A stretch of 64,000 nt of DNA. It comes from Schlesneria paludicola DSM 18645. Lineage in GTDB: Bacteria; Planctomycetota; Planctomycetia; Planctomycetales; Planctomycetaceae. The stretch spans positions 1 to 64,000 of the forward strand of contig CAMCMU010000008.1 in the NCBI GenBank assembly GCA_945876035.1, written 5' to 3'. A program made the translations under genes and the position numbers. This document shows, one piece after another, positions 8,945 to 18,912 of this stretch. The stretch's first letter is position 1, and each line of letters begins with the position of its first letter. The notes beneath the pieces are model-generated. The model had not been told where the DNA came from. It made no database searches and saw nothing but the letters and a program-made list of their open reading frames with translations.

Positions 8945-8980
8945 AAGTAAGCCCGGCTTGGTACCAAGCCGGGCTTACTT
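8945..8980 (-). terminator. 36-bp perfect palindrome, likely fusA terminator
   Basis: The 18-base half AAGTAAGCCCGGCTTGGT is followed directly by its exact reverse complement. It sits 47 bases after the EF-G stop codon; on the minus strand it is followed by ATTTT, so it can act as a factor-independent terminator. The centre GGTACC would form the loop. Confidence 0.72.
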
Positions 8981-9026
8981 GTGATCATCAGGGCCAGGAC
9001 ACCCTGTTTCAACCGAGAGTGACGGA

Positions 9027-11168
9027 TTACTTCGTCATCGCAGCCCGTTCGGCCTTATCTTTTTTGCGTTTCTCAACGACATCCTCTACCAGATTTCTAG
9101 GCAGCATCTGGTACTTGCAGAATTCCATACTGAATGTCCCTTTGCCTTGCGTCATCGAGCGCACCTCATTGGCGTAATCAAACATACTTGAGAGGGGCAC
9201 TTCGGCGATGATGGTTGCCATGCCGAGGTTGGTTTCGGATGAGCCCACGACGCCTCGCTTGCTGGAAAGGTGTCCGGTGACATTTCCTTGGTATTCTTCG
9301 GGGACTTCGACTTCCAGTTTCATGATCGGTTCGAGCAAACCGATTCCAGCCTTTTTCAACGTTTCGCGCATACAATCAAACGCACAAATGCCGAACGCCA
9401 TTTCGGAGGAATCGACGTCGTGATAGCTTCCGTCCTGCAGAATCATTTGAACGTTCACGACTTCACACTCACACAGAGGCCCCTTCACGATTGCCCGCTG
9501 GAAGCCTTCATCCACCGGCTTAATGTACTCTTTCGGGATGCGACCGCCGGTGACATCATTGACGAATTCATAGGGGATGGCACTGTCTTCAGGGAGCGGA
9601 ACCAACTTGCCAACAATGTGAGCGTACTGCCCGGAACCACCGGTCTGCTTCTTGTGCTTGTAGTTGAATTCGACTTCCCGTGTTGGCATTTCGCGATAAG
9701 CCACCCGGGGATTACCGACGAGACATTCAACTCCGTATTCACGTTTGATCCGCTCGACGTAGATGTCCAGATGCAGTTGGCCCATCCCGGCAATCAGTGT
9801 CTGACCGGTTTCTTCGTCGGTTAAAACCCGGAAGGTCGGATCTTCACGGCGAAAGCGTTCGAGGGCTTTGCCGAGCTTGTCGGCTCCCTCCCGCTTCACG
9901 GGTTCGATGCTCAGCTTGATCACCGCATCGGGCACATAGATGCTTTCCAACGAATAGGTGACCTCTTCACTGCAGAAGGTGTCACCCGAGGCACAGTCCA
10001 CACCCACGAGGGCAACAATGTCTCCGGCTTCGGCGACATCCACATCGATGCGGTCGTTGGCGTGCATTCGCACGAGTCGTCCAAACCGTACTTTCTTGCC
10101 CGTTCGAGTATTGAAGTAGCTATCACCCTTCACGATCTTGCCCTGATAAATCCGGGTATAAGTCAGTTGGCCATATTGTTCCACGACCGTTTTGAAGGCC
10201 ATGCAGACGAGGGGCTTGTCGGGGCGGGATTCGAGATTCACGCGGTTCCAGTTTGGCTCCTGCGAGTCCGATTCGGCGGCCGGCTTTTTGAGTTGATCGA
10301 TCGCTGTCATTTGTCGGTCCAGCGGATTCGGCAGGTAATACGTCACCCCGTCCAACGCTTCCTGCACTCCTTTGTTCTTGTACGCGGATCCCATCATCAC
10401 GGGCGTGATTTGAAGGGCGATTGTGGCGGCGCGGACGACGGTTCGAATTTCATCAACCGAGACCTCGGCGCCCTCGAGCAGTTTCTCCATCAGCAAATCG
10501 CTGTACATGGACAGCGATTCGAGCATCTTCTCGCGTGCTGCGCTCGCCGCCGCCTGATAGGCGGCGGGGATCTCTTCACGACGGATGTTTTCACCGTCTT
10601 CACCGTCGAAGAAGATAGCTTGCATCGTGATCAGATCAATCACGCCACTAAATGCGGATTCCAGCCCCATCGGAATTTGCAACGGCACCGGCACCACATG
10701 CAGCTTTTCCTCGATCATCTTGATGACCTTGTCGGGGTTGGCTCCGGCACGATCCATCTTGTTGATGAAGGCAATCCGAGGAACCTTGTAACGCTTCATC
10801 TGACGATCCACGGTCAGCGACTGGCTCTGAACACCACCGACCGAACACAGGACCAGGATTGCTCCGTCGAGCACTCGCAAGGAACGCTCGACTTCCACGG
10901 TGAAGTCCACGTGACCGGGAGTGTCAATCACGTTGATCGTGAAATCATTCCACTTCACCTGCGTGGCGGCCGCCGTGATCGTAATCCCTTTTTCTCGCTC
11001 GAGTTCCATGAAGTCCATCGTGGCACCGACTTGGTCTTTTCCCTTGACCTCGTGAATTTCGTGGATTCGACCGGAATAGAACAAGATCCGCTCAGTCAGG
11101 GTTGTCTTGCCCGAGTCGATATGGGCCGAAATACCGATGTTTCGAACTAGCTTGAGATTCATTGCCAT
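9027..11168 (-). CDS. fusA: elongation factor G, mitochondrial/spdEFG1-like type
   Basis: 713-residue translational GTPase that drives ribosomal translocation. G1 is AHIDSGKTT (15-23), switch I contains [11 protein letters not shown]3 is DTPGHVDF with the catalytic H86, G4 is NKMD, and domain IV has [14 protein letters not shown]. The N-terminus, especially [17 protein letters not shown] and [10 protein letters not shown], reads more like mitochondrial EFG1 than classic bacterial EF-G, matching the spdEFG1 group described in planctomycetes and spirochaetes. It stands alone, away from rpsL, rpsG or tuf. The start may be the ATG at 11168 or the one two codons later; no strong ribosome site precedes either. 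A perfect palindrome follows the gene. Confidence 0.93.
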   Translation of the reverse strand: MAMNLKLVRNIGISAHIDSGKTTLTERILFYSGRIHEIHEVKGKDQVGATMDFMELEREKGITITAAATQVKWNDFTINVIDTPGHVDFTVEVERSLRVLDGAILVLCSVGGVQSQSLTVDRQMKRYKVPRIAFINKMDRAGANPDKVIKMIEEKLHVVPVPLQIPMGLESAFSGVIDLITMQAIFFDGEDGENIRREEIPAAYQAAASAAREKMLESLSMYSDLLMEKLLEGAEVSVDEIRTVVRAATIALQITPVMMGSAYKNKGVQEALDGVTYYLPNPLDRQMTAIDQLKKPAAESDSQEPNWNRVNLESRPDKPLVCMAFKTVVEQYGQLTYTRIYQGKIVKGDSYFNTRTGKKVRFGRLVRMHANDRIDVDVAEAGDIVALVGVDCASGDTFCSEEVTYSLESIYVPDAVIKLSIEPVKREGADKLGKALERFRREDPTFRVLTDEETGQTLIAGMGQLHLDIYVERIKREYGVECLVGNPRVAYREMPTREVEFNYKHKKQTGGSGQYAHIVGKLVPLPEDSAIPYEFVNDVTGGRIPKEYIKPVDEGFQRAIVKGPLCECEVVNVQMILQDGSYHDVDSSEMAFGICAFDCMRETLKKAGIGLLEPIMKLEVEVPEEYQGNVTGHLSSKRGVVGSSETNLGMATIIAEVPLSSMFDYANEVRSMTQGKGTFSMEFCKYQMLPRNLVEDVVEKRKKDKAERAAMTK

Positions 11169-11810
11169 GGACGTGTTCGCATTCGCTTGAAAGAAGGAAA
11201 AAAGTGGTCTCGATCAACAAACCGGGATCCGCCGGAAAGCAGGGTGATCTTGGGGACGGCTCAGAAAGACCGAACATCGTCCAAAATCACGGTGAAATGA
11301 TTCGCTGGGGTCACTGAGTCAGGTGAGATGCCTCTCTGAAAATGCACGGCAGGAAAGATCCGGCGGCTGGGTTCACCACAGTGAGGCGCTGCGATGAACC
11401 CTATCGAACTGAACGAATCGTGCATTTCCGGGGCATGTCAAAACTCACTCAAACTGCCCCACCAAGGCGGGATGGGGATTGGACAGGAACCAAATCAACA
11501 AACCCGAGCCGGGTCAAGCCAACTTCAGGAGGCCTTATGCTAGCGTCCGGCGATGTCCGCGCGAAGAGCGACCGAATCGTTGTCAGATGAATTTTCAGTT
11601 TCACGCAAGTCAAGCACTCAGGTCCACACCGAATGGCTTTACCGAAGGACGGCTCTCGTTGTGAAAGGCTCGTCCCAAGCCACTCACTGGAAAGTCACTC
11701 ACGCTGACCAATCCGGCCCGGGCCAGGCAGGCCAAGACCTCTGCGGTTACGGCAACAGCGCGGCGTCAGAACAATCGGTGCTCCGTTTTGATTGTCCGTA
11801 TTCACTTGCG
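11169..11810. other. intergenic, no supported gene
   Basis: About 640 bases between the divergently placed 5' end of the EF-G gene and the 3' end of the esterase gene. I see no domain-bearing frame and no strong hairpin. The EF-G promoter must lie near its left end. Confidence 0.5.
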
Positions 11811-13319
11811 TTACGGGACTTGTGTGAGGAACGGAGATGCGGGCAGGTCCGCTCCATTCCTCAGATTGCAACGTGGATTGCCAGCAAACCCATAACGCAC
11901 GGCTGCGGGTTCTGCGACGTCTGAACTGAAAACAACGAGGTCATTGCCTTCAATCGTTGCTTTTGCCGACATAAACACCCCGTCTTTGCCAGCCAATTCG
12001 AAGCCGATCAATTCTTGATTGTCCTTCGTCATCAGGCCTCCCGTCGTGTGCGTGAAACTCAGACGCAGCGTGTGCCCCACGGCGGTGACCGCTTGCAGGG
12101 TTGGGCCGGTCTCTTCGATCGCCTCACCATAGACGAGTGCTCTGGCGAGGATCGCGAGCCGATGCCCAAAGTCATGTTTGTCGCGTGGATGCCCGTCATT
12201 CGGATCGCCGATGTCAATGGTGACGGCCATTCCGGTATTCGGAATCCGCAATGCACGACGTTGACTTTCCCGGAACTCGGGCCATTTTGTCGCTCCCTCC
12301 AAACTCGGGAGCTGCACATAGAGAAAAGGGAAATCACCTTGCCCCCAGACGCGCCGCCAATCAGCAATCAACGCGGGAAACAGTCGGTCGTGCAGGTCCA
12401 CGTTGTGGACGTTTGATTCACCTTGGTACCAGATTACGCCGCGGATGGCGTAGGGGGCGAGTGGTGCAATCCCCGATTCGTACATGAAGCCTGGATGATA
12501 CGGGTGCCGCAGGGGGGACGACGCGAGAACCGGCGCGCTGATCCGCAGATGCAGATTTGTTTTTGCTCTGTTACGGCAGAAACTATTGATCAGTTCGTTC
12601 TCGGACCAGTTATCGAACAGCGATGCGAATTCCGGGTCGGCGTGAAGCGTTTGTGGACTGATCCACGCTTCGGTGGGTGTTCCGCCAGTTCCGTTGTGGA
12701 TCAGGCCGATTGGAACGTGTAGCTGATCCAGTAATTCTCGTCCGAAAGACATGGCCACCGCGGAAAACTCGGCAGCGGTTGCTGGAGAACAGACAGCCCA
12801 GTTTCCAGTGAGATATTTTTCGGGCACACAGTTCGCCAATTCGGCGTCGGTGAACTGTGTGCCGTTTGTGTACGGATTGCCACTTCGGTTCAGTAGTCGC
12901 AGATTTGGTAAATTGCAGGATTCGGCTTCTGCGGTTCCGTTGTTGCCATTTTTGAGAGGCCAATGCATGTTCGACTGGCCGGAGCAGAGCCAGACTTCGC
13001 CAACCACAATGTCTGTCACGGTCAGCGTATTCGAGGCCTCGACGGTGAGTGTGACGGGCTCGTTACGGGCCTCTCTCGACGCGAATTTTACCGACCAGTC
13101 ACCGTGTTGATCCGCGATGGTCCGCAGCGTCTCATTTCCGAGGGTGATCGAGATGTGTTCACCGGCCGACGCTGTTCCCCAGACAGGGAGCGGCACGCCG
13201 CGTTGCAAGACCATGTGATTGCTGAAGACGTCCGGCAGGGTGACTTCCGCCGAAACAGTGGCAGTGTCACGCAGTAAGGCGATCACCGCCAATGAAATTA
13301 AAAACGAGGGGCGAGCCAT
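11811..13319 (-). CDS. secreted sialate O-acetylesterase family protein (SASA domain)
   Basis: 502-residue exported SGNH-type esterase of the sialate O-acetylesterase family, which removes acetyl groups from sugars. Residues 1-24 look like a signal peptide. An N-terminal beta-domain (FSNHMVLQRGVPLPVWG) is followed by the catalytic block with GEVWLCSGQSNMHWPL, the nucleophilic serine lying in GQSNM, and later GVIWYQGESNVHN and a C-terminal region with DIGDPNDGHPRDKHDFG that supplies the Asp/His side of the active site. ATG at 13319 with AAAGGA seven bases upstream. Planctomycetes encode many such enzymes, often for algal or plant polysaccharides. It has no carbohydrate gene beside it here. Confidence 0.88.
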   Translation of the reverse strand: MARPSFLISLAVIALLRDTATVSAEVTLPDVFSNHMVLQRGVPLPVWGTASAGEHISITLGNETLRTIADQHGDWSVKFASREARNEPVTLTVEASNTLTVTDIVVGEVWLCSGQSNMHWPLKNGNNGTAEAESCNLPNLRLLNRSGNPYTNGTQFTDAELANCVPEKYLTGNWAVCSPATAAEFSAVAMSFGRELLDQLHVPIGLIHNGTGGTPTEAWISPQTLHADPEFASLFDNWSENELINSFCRNRAKTNLHLRISAPVLASSPLRHPYHPGFMYESGIAPLAPYAIRGVIWYQGESNVHNVDLHDRLFPALIADWRRVWGQGDFPFLYVQLPSLEGATKWPEFRESQRRALRIPNTGMAVTIDIGDPNDGHPRDKHDFGHRLAILARALVYGEAIEETGPTLQAVTAVGHTLRLSFTHTTGGLMTKDNQELIGFELAGKDGVFMSAKATIEGNDLVVFSSDVAEPAAVRYGFAGNPRCNLRNGADLPASPFLTQVP

Positions 13320-13475
13320 AAAAAAATCCTTTGATCGTTGGTGGCGGATATTTGCGATGACACTTCAACCGCTGCTGCTTCCGCAGTCCTGTTGCGGATG
13401 GGTCGGTGCGACAGGACCGAAAACGTCGGGCCGACGCCGGCAAGGCCCATAATAATCGTCAACGAACGGTTTTCG

Positions 13476-13521
13476 GTAGTGTCCTGATCGACTAATATGT
13501 GTAGTGTCCTGATCGACTAAT
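13476..13521. repeat. 21-bp direct repeat, two copies, period 25
   Basis: The sequence GTAGTGTCCTGATCGACTAA plus one T occurs exactly at 13476-13496 and 13501-13521, separated by four bases. It lies 45 bases before the start of the RidA gene, where a regulator or promoter duplication is possible. Confidence 0.85.
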
Positions 13522-13565
13522 TGAGTGTGGTTTTGCCAATCCTTATGTTTGTGGAGTTCCCGTTC

Positions 13566-14033
13566 ATGACCGGTTCTGTCGAGCAGCGATTGAAGACGCA
13601 GGGGTTCGATATTCCAGCCGCTCCGGACGCGGTCGGTTGTTATGTGCCCGTCCTGCGAACGGGCAACCTCGTTCTCACGAGTGGTCAGTTGCCTTTCATT
13701 GGCACCGAGTTAATGTTCCGAGGAAAAGTTGGCCAAGACCTGCAGGAAGACGATGCGGTCCAGGCAGCCAAGCTCTGTGGGCTCAATGCCCTAGCACAAA
13801 TCAAAGCCTGTCTCGGGAGCCTCGATCGCGTCATCAGAATTGTTCGAGTCGAAGGTTACGTCCAGTCTGCCGATGGATTTGCCAGCCAATCACGAGTGAT
13901 CAATGGCGTTTCAGAGCTGATGGTCCAGGCATTTGGTGAGGCCGGTAAACATACGCGCATCGCCGTCGGAGTTAACGCGCTTCCGCTGAATGCTGCCGTC
14001 GAAATCGCCATCTGGGCCGAGGTGGGTACGTAA
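13566..14033 (+). CDS. RidA/YjgF-family protein
   Basis: 155-residue member of the RidA (YjgF/YER057c/UK114) superfamily, whose archetype deaminates reactive enamine/imine intermediates from PLP enzymes. Seen: [10 protein letters not shown] near the start, [12 protein letters not shown], and the end segment THTRIAVG-type Arg followed by [16 protein letters not shown], which holds the conserved Arg and Glu of the family. The length is above the usual 130 residues, as in the longer YjgF-like subgroup, so the exact RidA activity is not certain. ATG at 13566 has GGAG nine bases upstream; the open frame starts earlier but without a ribosome site. A 21-bp direct repeat precedes it. Confidence 0.85.
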   Translation: MTGSVEQRLKTQGFDIPAAPDAVGCYVPVLRTGNLVLTSGQLPFIGTELMFRGKVGQDLQEDDAVQAAKLCGLNALAQIKACLGSLDRVIRIVRVEGYVQSADGFASQSRVINGVSELMVQAFGEAGKHTRIAVGVNALPLNAAVEIAIWAEVGT

Positions 14034-14228
14034 CAGTGTTGCGACCCGAGTCTGCGCTGTTGTGACGTCGATCAGCCTGCTGTTTTGGGCCGGGCTAAAT
14101 CGCCGGGAAGGCCTCCCGATTCGGCAAGGACTCCGCGCACGTCGCTCGATAAAAAAACGGTGGACGGACGCTCTTTTTGGCAACAGACAACACGCTTGAC
14201 CTAGGCGAGGATTACCCGGGCGACGGCT

Positions 14229-14283
14229 CGACTCACGTGCCGCCCAGTACGGTTTGATGCGGTGCTGGACGGCACGTGAGTCG
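14229..14283 (-). terminator. inverted repeat across the methyltransferase stop codon
   Basis: Left arm 14229-14242 (CGACTCACGTGCCG) and right arm 14270-14283 are exact reverse complements with a 27-base loop. The stop codon of the methyltransferase lies in the left arm. There is no T-run, so termination is only one possibility; it may protect the mRNA 3' end. Confidence 0.45.
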
Positions 14284-15099
14284 AACCGCGTGGTACTGAA
14301 ATTCAATCGAAGAATCGCGGCGTGCTTTTTCGAAGTCGGCTCGCAACGCCGCGAGAGTCGAAGGTTTGGCACCGCCAAATTCCAAGAGGTGTGCTGCCCC
14401 CGAAAGAAGGAGCTCTTCGAGATAGTTCAGCAATTCGGCGCGACGGGACGGACCCGCTAGGCACGAGAGCACGGACAGCTCGCGGGCCTCGATATCGCGA
14501 CACCCTGCCGCATGCGCTAGGTCAGCGAGTCGCCCACCGACGTAGGGGTCTCCCCCCGCTTGTTGCTGTTGATGACAGAATAATTTCCACCAACCTGCGA
14601 TCGCCGGAAGTTCGGGCTTGAATCGAAATGTCGAGTTGTCGACCTCGGTAAAGATGAGTCTGCCGTCTGGGTGCACAACGCGTACGGCTTCGCGGATCAC
14701 GTCAATTGGTGAATGCGCGTGTTCCAGAACCCAGATGGTGATTCCGATGTCGAAAGAATCATCAGCAAAGGGCATTTGATGTGCGTCGCCACGCACCACC
14801 GTGGCTCGCCCGCCCAATGCATGCTCTGCGGCGGCCGCATGTGTTCCATTGAGTTCGATCCCGGTGAGTTCAAGGCCCGGCCAACGCTGCGCGATCAACT
14901 CCAGTTCTGCCCCAACTCCGCAGCCAATCTCCAGGAGACGACCCGACGACGGCAAGACCCACTCGTGAAACACAACCTCAGCCAGTACGGTCGATTGGTT
15001 CCGCAGACGCTGTTCTTCTGCGGTCCCAAATCCATGGATGTAATCGGGTGCCGGTGTGACCGCTGAGGCCCGTTCGGGCTGAACGTTTTCTGAGGACAT
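14233..15099 (-). CDS. class I SAM-dependent methyltransferase
   Basis: 288-residue soluble protein with a Rossmann methyltransferase core. Motif I is LLEIGCGVG at residues 55-63, the acidic residue binding the SAM ribose lies in LTGIELNG, motif II/III regions are VVRGDAHQMPFADDSFDIG and RVVHPDGRLIFTEVD, characteristic of the UbiE/Methyltransf_11 branch. The C-terminal 100 residues are helical and not recognised. The substrate cannot be inferred; the neighbours do not point to a pathway. ATG at 15099. The 3' end overlaps an inverted repeat. Confidence 0.85.
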   Translation of the reverse strand: MSSENVQPERASAVTPAPDYIHGFGTAEEQRLRNQSTVLAEVVFHEWVLPSSGRLLEIGCGVGAELELIAQRWPGLELTGIELNGTHAAAAEHALGGRATVVRGDAHQMPFADDSFDIGITIWVLEHAHSPIDVIREAVRVVHPDGRLIFTEVDNSTFRFKPELPAIAGWWKLFCHQQQQAGGDPYVGGRLADLAHAAGCRDIEARELSVLSCLAGPSRRAELLNYLEELLLSGAAHLLEFGGAKPSTLAALRADFEKARRDSSIEFQYHAVRLTCRPAPHQTVLGGT

Positions 15100-15792
15100 T
15101 GTCTGCTGACCCCGTGAGGCGGATGCTGTTGAGTTTCGTGATCTGCAGGGAATTCGGTACAGAATCTTCAGGCAGAAGACCTCGAGTGAGCCCCGACGGC
15201 GGTTGTCCCCGGTGATCTGTTTTCAATTTCACAGATACCGCGACACGCGATCCGGCACTACCATAGTCTTTCATAATCACTCTGGGTACCGTCAAACGGG
15301 TTGAACGGCTGGCTTCAAGGAGTGTTTTCATGTCCCACGTTCTAGATTCTCAGGGGCCAGCCCGCTTCGTGGAATGGCTGTCGCTGAGCGTGTTCGAGGA
15401 AGTTGGGATTGGCGGAGCCGATATCACAGAGTACGGTTGGATGATGGGGGCCGCAGGCCGTCGAAGAGAGAGTAAGTTAGCAAGCACTTCGAACAGAGGT
15501 AAACGCGTTTCACGTCGTCTCGGACGTGTCGACGAACTCTCGCCGATGACGATCGGCATCATTAACAGGGCCGACAAGGCGATGACGGCTTCGGAAGAAG
15601 AGCGATTCGGTGCGGCAACCAAAGTTTCGGCGATGGGACACGTCGGATCACAACCAATCCGGCGATTTCTTTGGCGGCGAACATCACGCAGTCCAAGGGT
15701 TCTTGGCCCGCAGGTCGGAAGCTGCAGAGTCCGCGAGCCTGATGCGGTCTGTCCGGGGTCGTGTGACTGAAACAATGTGCGTCAGGACGATC
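15100..15792. other. intergenic, one weak candidate frame
   Basis: About 690 bases. On the plus strand an ATG at 15330 has an excellent AAGGAG seven bases upstream and opens a 146-codon frame to 15770, but the product has no recognisable domain and a competing 141-codon frame covers almost the same bases on the minus strand. I cannot tell whether either is translated. Confidence 0.35.
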
Positions 15793-16383
15793 TTATCCGA
15801 CAACAAAAACAGTCAAAGATCTTGGACCATGAGCCCCGATGACCAAGGACTGTTCAATGTCAGCAGTCTTGGAGGGACCCGCAATGAATCCACCGTATCC
15901 CGGTTTGGTGAAGGACAGCCGTTTGTAGGCCTGATGCATGTTGTGAACCATATCACGGGATTGAATGACGAAGGCCAGATGCTGACAAATGAAATAAATC
16001 ACACGGTGCCTCAGTTGACGATCGTGAATCCAGACCGCGGCATTTTCGGCGACGGCAAATTCTCCGGGCAACAACGCAAAGTCGATGTTTTCGAGTTGGT
16101 GTGGATCGTCAATCGTATCGATGTCGATCGTGGAGAGTCCCGCGCCGATGACACCCGAGATCTTCTGCTTGGCGGAGACATAGGCGGGAATTTTTTCGAG
16201 TTCGATTGAAATGTCACTCACCGCGGTCACGGGCACGCAGCGTCCGCCGATCATGGCGAGAACACGGGCAAACTGAGCGACCGGATCGGGATACTCAATC
16301 CAATTCCCTGTCAGTTCCGGCAGCGGCGTTGATTCTGGAAGGTTGCGCCGCACTGCGGCCAAGATGTCATCACGAGAAGCCAT
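15793..16383 (-). CDS. LUD-domain protein, LutC/YkgG-like
   Basis: 196-residue cytoplasmic protein of the LUD (lactate utilisation, DUF162) family. The N-terminus ASRDDILAAVRRN and the C-terminus GPSKTADIEQSLVIGAHGPRS are close to the LutC consensus. In lutABC operons LutC works with the iron-sulfur proteins LutA and LutB in L-lactate oxidation; no lutA or lutB gene is in this window, so either partners lie elsewhere or this copy has another role. The ATG at 16383 is chosen because the conserved N-terminus begins there; the frame is open to 16509 without a better start. Confidence 0.85.
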   Translation of the reverse strand: MASRDDILAAVRRNLPESTPLPELTGNWIEYPDPVAQFARVLAMIGGRCVPVTAVSDISIELEKIPAYVSAKQKISGVIGAGLSTIDIDTIDDPHQLENIDFALLPGEFAVAENAAVWIHDRQLRHRVIYFICQHLAFVIQSRDMVHNMHQAYKRLSFTKPGYGGFIAGPSKTADIEQSLVIGAHGPRSLTVFVVG

Positions 16384-16569
16384 GGAATACGCTACTCCGG
16401 TTAAATGAAGTCCCCAACAAACCGCCCCGCGCGGGCCTTGGTAACAATTCATTTTATCAATCTCGGTGTTCCACGTCATGCGCTGCAGGATTGACGGAGT
16501 GTCGCCCATGACGGCAGCGATTTCATTTCGAAAGTCCTTCGGGATATGCTGTCATGTTAGAATTAACCG

Positions 16570-17673
16570 TTGCTCTCCCCGGTCCCCCGCAGAACGAGAA
16601 GGATCACTTCGCTGAACCCGTCATTTCATCGTCAACTGATTCGCTGGTATGAACGGCAGGCACGTGACCTTCCTTGGCGTCGCACGATCGATCCCTATTG
16701 CATCTGGGTCAGTGAGGTCATGCTGCAACAGACGACAGTTGTGGCGGTCATGCCGTACTACGAACGTTTCCTTGCCCGATTCCCCACGGTCCGAGACTTG
16801 GCTGCAGCCGACGAAAATGAGGTGTTCGGATTGTGGGAGGGGCTCGGTTATTACAGTCGCGCTCGTAATCTTCGGCGCGCAGCCCAAGTGATTGTCGCCG
16901 ATTACGAGGGAACGTTTCCGTTCGATGTGGAAACACTCCAACAGTTGCCCGGCATTGGGCGATATACCGCCGGTGCCATTGCATCATTTGCGTTTGAACA
17001 GCGTGCGCCGATTGTCGAAGCCAATACCCGAAGACTTTATTGTCGATTGCTGGGATATGCGAATGACCCTCGTTCGTCAGGAGGCCAACAGGCTTTGTGG
17101 TTGTTTGCGGAAAAAATTCTGCCAAAAAAACGGCCGGGTGGTTTCAATCAAGCACTGATGGAATTGGGCGCGACCGTCTGCTCCCCCAAGAAACCAGACT
17201 GCGAGAAATGCCCAGTCCAGACTCATTGTCGAGCGTTTTCTGAAGGGACACAGGATGTCATTCCGTCACCTTTGATCCGTCCTCATGTCACGGAGATGAC
17301 GGAGGTCTGCGTGGCGGTGCGTCGGAAGAATCGGTTTCTGCTGAGACGGCGAGCGGACGGAGAACGCTGGGCCGGACTTTGGGATTTTGTACGGTTTGCG
17401 GTCGATGAACAATTCACGCTGAGCAGTGTGATTCAAGCGGTTCAGGAACAAACTGGGCTGAATGTGGAACTGGGTCACCAGATCGCGGAATTGAAACATA
17501 GTGTGACACGTTACCGAATTCGATTGAAGTGCTATACGGCGGAGGCCATTTCAGGCAGACTTCAGGCGGCCACACAATGGCATGAGGTTTCGGCCGCAAA
17601 GTTTTGTGAATATCCGCTTTCCGTCACCGGTCGCAAGTTGGCGAAGCTCCTTGCCGAGACATTCGCAGGTTGA
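16570..17673 (+). CDS. mutY: A/G-specific adenine DNA glycosylase MutY
   Basis: Base-excision repair enzyme that removes adenine paired with 8-oxoguanine. The catalytic domain shows LPWR, SEVMLQQTTV with the catalytic Glu in the following helix, the helix-hairpin-helix LPGIGRYTAGAIASFAF, and the conserved Asp position replaced by the EANTRRL segment typical of MutY. A [4Fe-4S] loop C-x6-C-x2-C-x5-C lies near residues 202-218. The C-terminal 120 residues form the NUDIX-like domain recognising 8-oxoG. The first available start is a TTG at 16570 with no clear ribosome site; the true start may be a few codons later. The gene stands alone. Confidence 0.93.
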   Translation: MLSPVPRRTRRITSLNPSFHRQLIRWYERQARDLPWRRTIDPYCIWVSEVMLQQTTVVAVMPYYERFLARFPTVRDLAAADENEVFGLWEGLGYYSRARNLRRAAQVIVADYEGTFPFDVETLQQLPGIGRYTAGAIASFAFEQRAPIVEANTRRLYCRLLGYANDPRSSGGQQALWLFAEKILPKKRPGGFNQALMELGATVCSPKKPDCEKCPVQTHCRAFSEGTQDVIPSPLIRPHVTEMTEVCVAVRRKNRFLLRRRADGERWAGLWDFVRFAVDEQFTLSSVIQAVQEQTGLNVELGHQIAELKHSVTRYRIRLKCYTAEAISGRLQAATQWHEVSAAKFCEYPLSVTGRKLAKLLAETFAG

Positions 17674-17825
17674 ACCCAGCCCTCCATGTGACGTGGGTTG
17701 CAGCGTCAGACAAGTTTTGTCAGAATTAGGGCTTGTCCCTGAAATTTTTCGTGGCTTAAGACGTGTTTCTGAAGCTGCCGATTTACAGGTCCGTTTGATT
17801 TGGTCGAGAGAAAGAGCCTCAAGCC

Positions 17826-18080
17826 ATGCCATTGTCGCGAAGTACCCTAGAACATATGTCGAAATTGGCCAAGGATGCCTTGGGCCGATGGGTTAGTTCA
17901 TTAAGTGAGAAGGGTCTCGAAAAAACGGCATTTCGAAAAAACCCGAAGTGGCGGCAACTGAATGCCGAATGTAATAAAATTAAGCGGCGGTTGAATCGAG
18001 TGGCCGAGATTGAAGCGGTCAACGAAGAAGTTGCCCGATTGAAGGCTGAAAGACTCGCCGGTACCGAATCCGCAGCGTGA
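17826..18080 (+). CDS. small basic helical protein, unknown
   Basis: 84 residues, rich in Lys, Arg, Glu and Ala, predicted to be almost entirely helical with a coiled-coil-like second half (KIKRRLNRVAEIEAVNEEVA). No domain recognised. It begins with an ATG 153 bases after mutY on the same strand and ends before tRNA-Ser. A purine-rich AAAGAG lies upstream. Might be a nucleic-acid-binding or scaffold protein, but nothing in the sequence proves this. Confidence 0.55.
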   Translation: MPLSRSTLEHMSKLAKDALGRWVSSLSEKGLEKTAFRKNPKWRQLNAECNKIKRRLNRVAEIEAVNEEVARLKAERLAGTESAA

Positions 18081-18204
18081 CATCGATCGCAAGAGACGCC
18101 CTCCATGACGCGTTCCCAGCGATTATTTGCACCGTGCAGCATCGGTTGTACGAGAAATGATCGCTGTTGGGATCGTGATTATCGTCAGTTTCGATTGCCA
18201 ATTC

Positions 18205-18291
<87 letters not shown>

Positions 18292-18381
18292 CATGAAATC
18301 AGGATTAATGTTTTTAGGCATTTCTGTCTGCAAAAAACGCCTCCGAAATTTCAAAAACCTCGATGGCACGTCAACGCCACG

Positions 18382-18420
18382 AGAACGGGGAGGGAGCCAA
18401 GTCGACTCCCTCCCCGTTCT
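18382..18420 (+). terminator. strong GC-rich terminator hairpin after tRNA-Ser
   Basis: 15-base arms 18382-18396 and 18406-18420 (AGAACGGGGAGGGAG and its exact complement) with a nine-base loop, 90 bases after the tRNA. The flanks are not strongly T-rich (TGCGTTTC follows). Confidence 0.7.
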
Positions 18421-18912
18421 TGCGTTTCATCGAGATCCCTTATCGGGGAATAGCTGTCGCCACCTGACGATTCTGTCTGCTCAACGACAATCGCTGCGGC
18501 GCTGCAGGCTTTGCTCAGTGATGGCGAGTCTTTTCGCACAAGATCGCTACCCCCAAGTCGTTTTGAGTTGTCGTGTCGTGTTTCCTGTGGTAAGGCCATG
18601 AATGACGCTCCAACGTTTTGCGGAGTTATCTCCTGCGCGCCAAGTTGCTCCGGGTCTGACCCGAGTGAGCGGCGAAAGCGGTGTCACAAAATTCACGAAA
18701 CCGTGAGGACTCTGAAACCGAATCACTGCAGATACGCTGTTTCCGCTTCTTCAGAAAGAGATTTGTGATCAGACGGAGACATTAATTGTCGGCCGAAATC
18801 TTAAAAAAGTGGCAAAAGAGGTGGACGCAAATGGTTGCGAATGGGTATTTGATATGGGGACGAGGCGTGCGCTGTGTCTGATAGACAACCCGATTTTATG
18901 CTCGCATGACAA

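Noticed and set aside
10062..11150. 362-codon plus-strand frame inside the EF-G gene
   Set aside because: Exactly opposite EF-G, histidine-rich and motif-free; an antisense artefact.
15350..15775. 141-codon minus-strand frame
   Set aside because: Competes with the plus-strand candidate, has no start signal and no recognisable domain.
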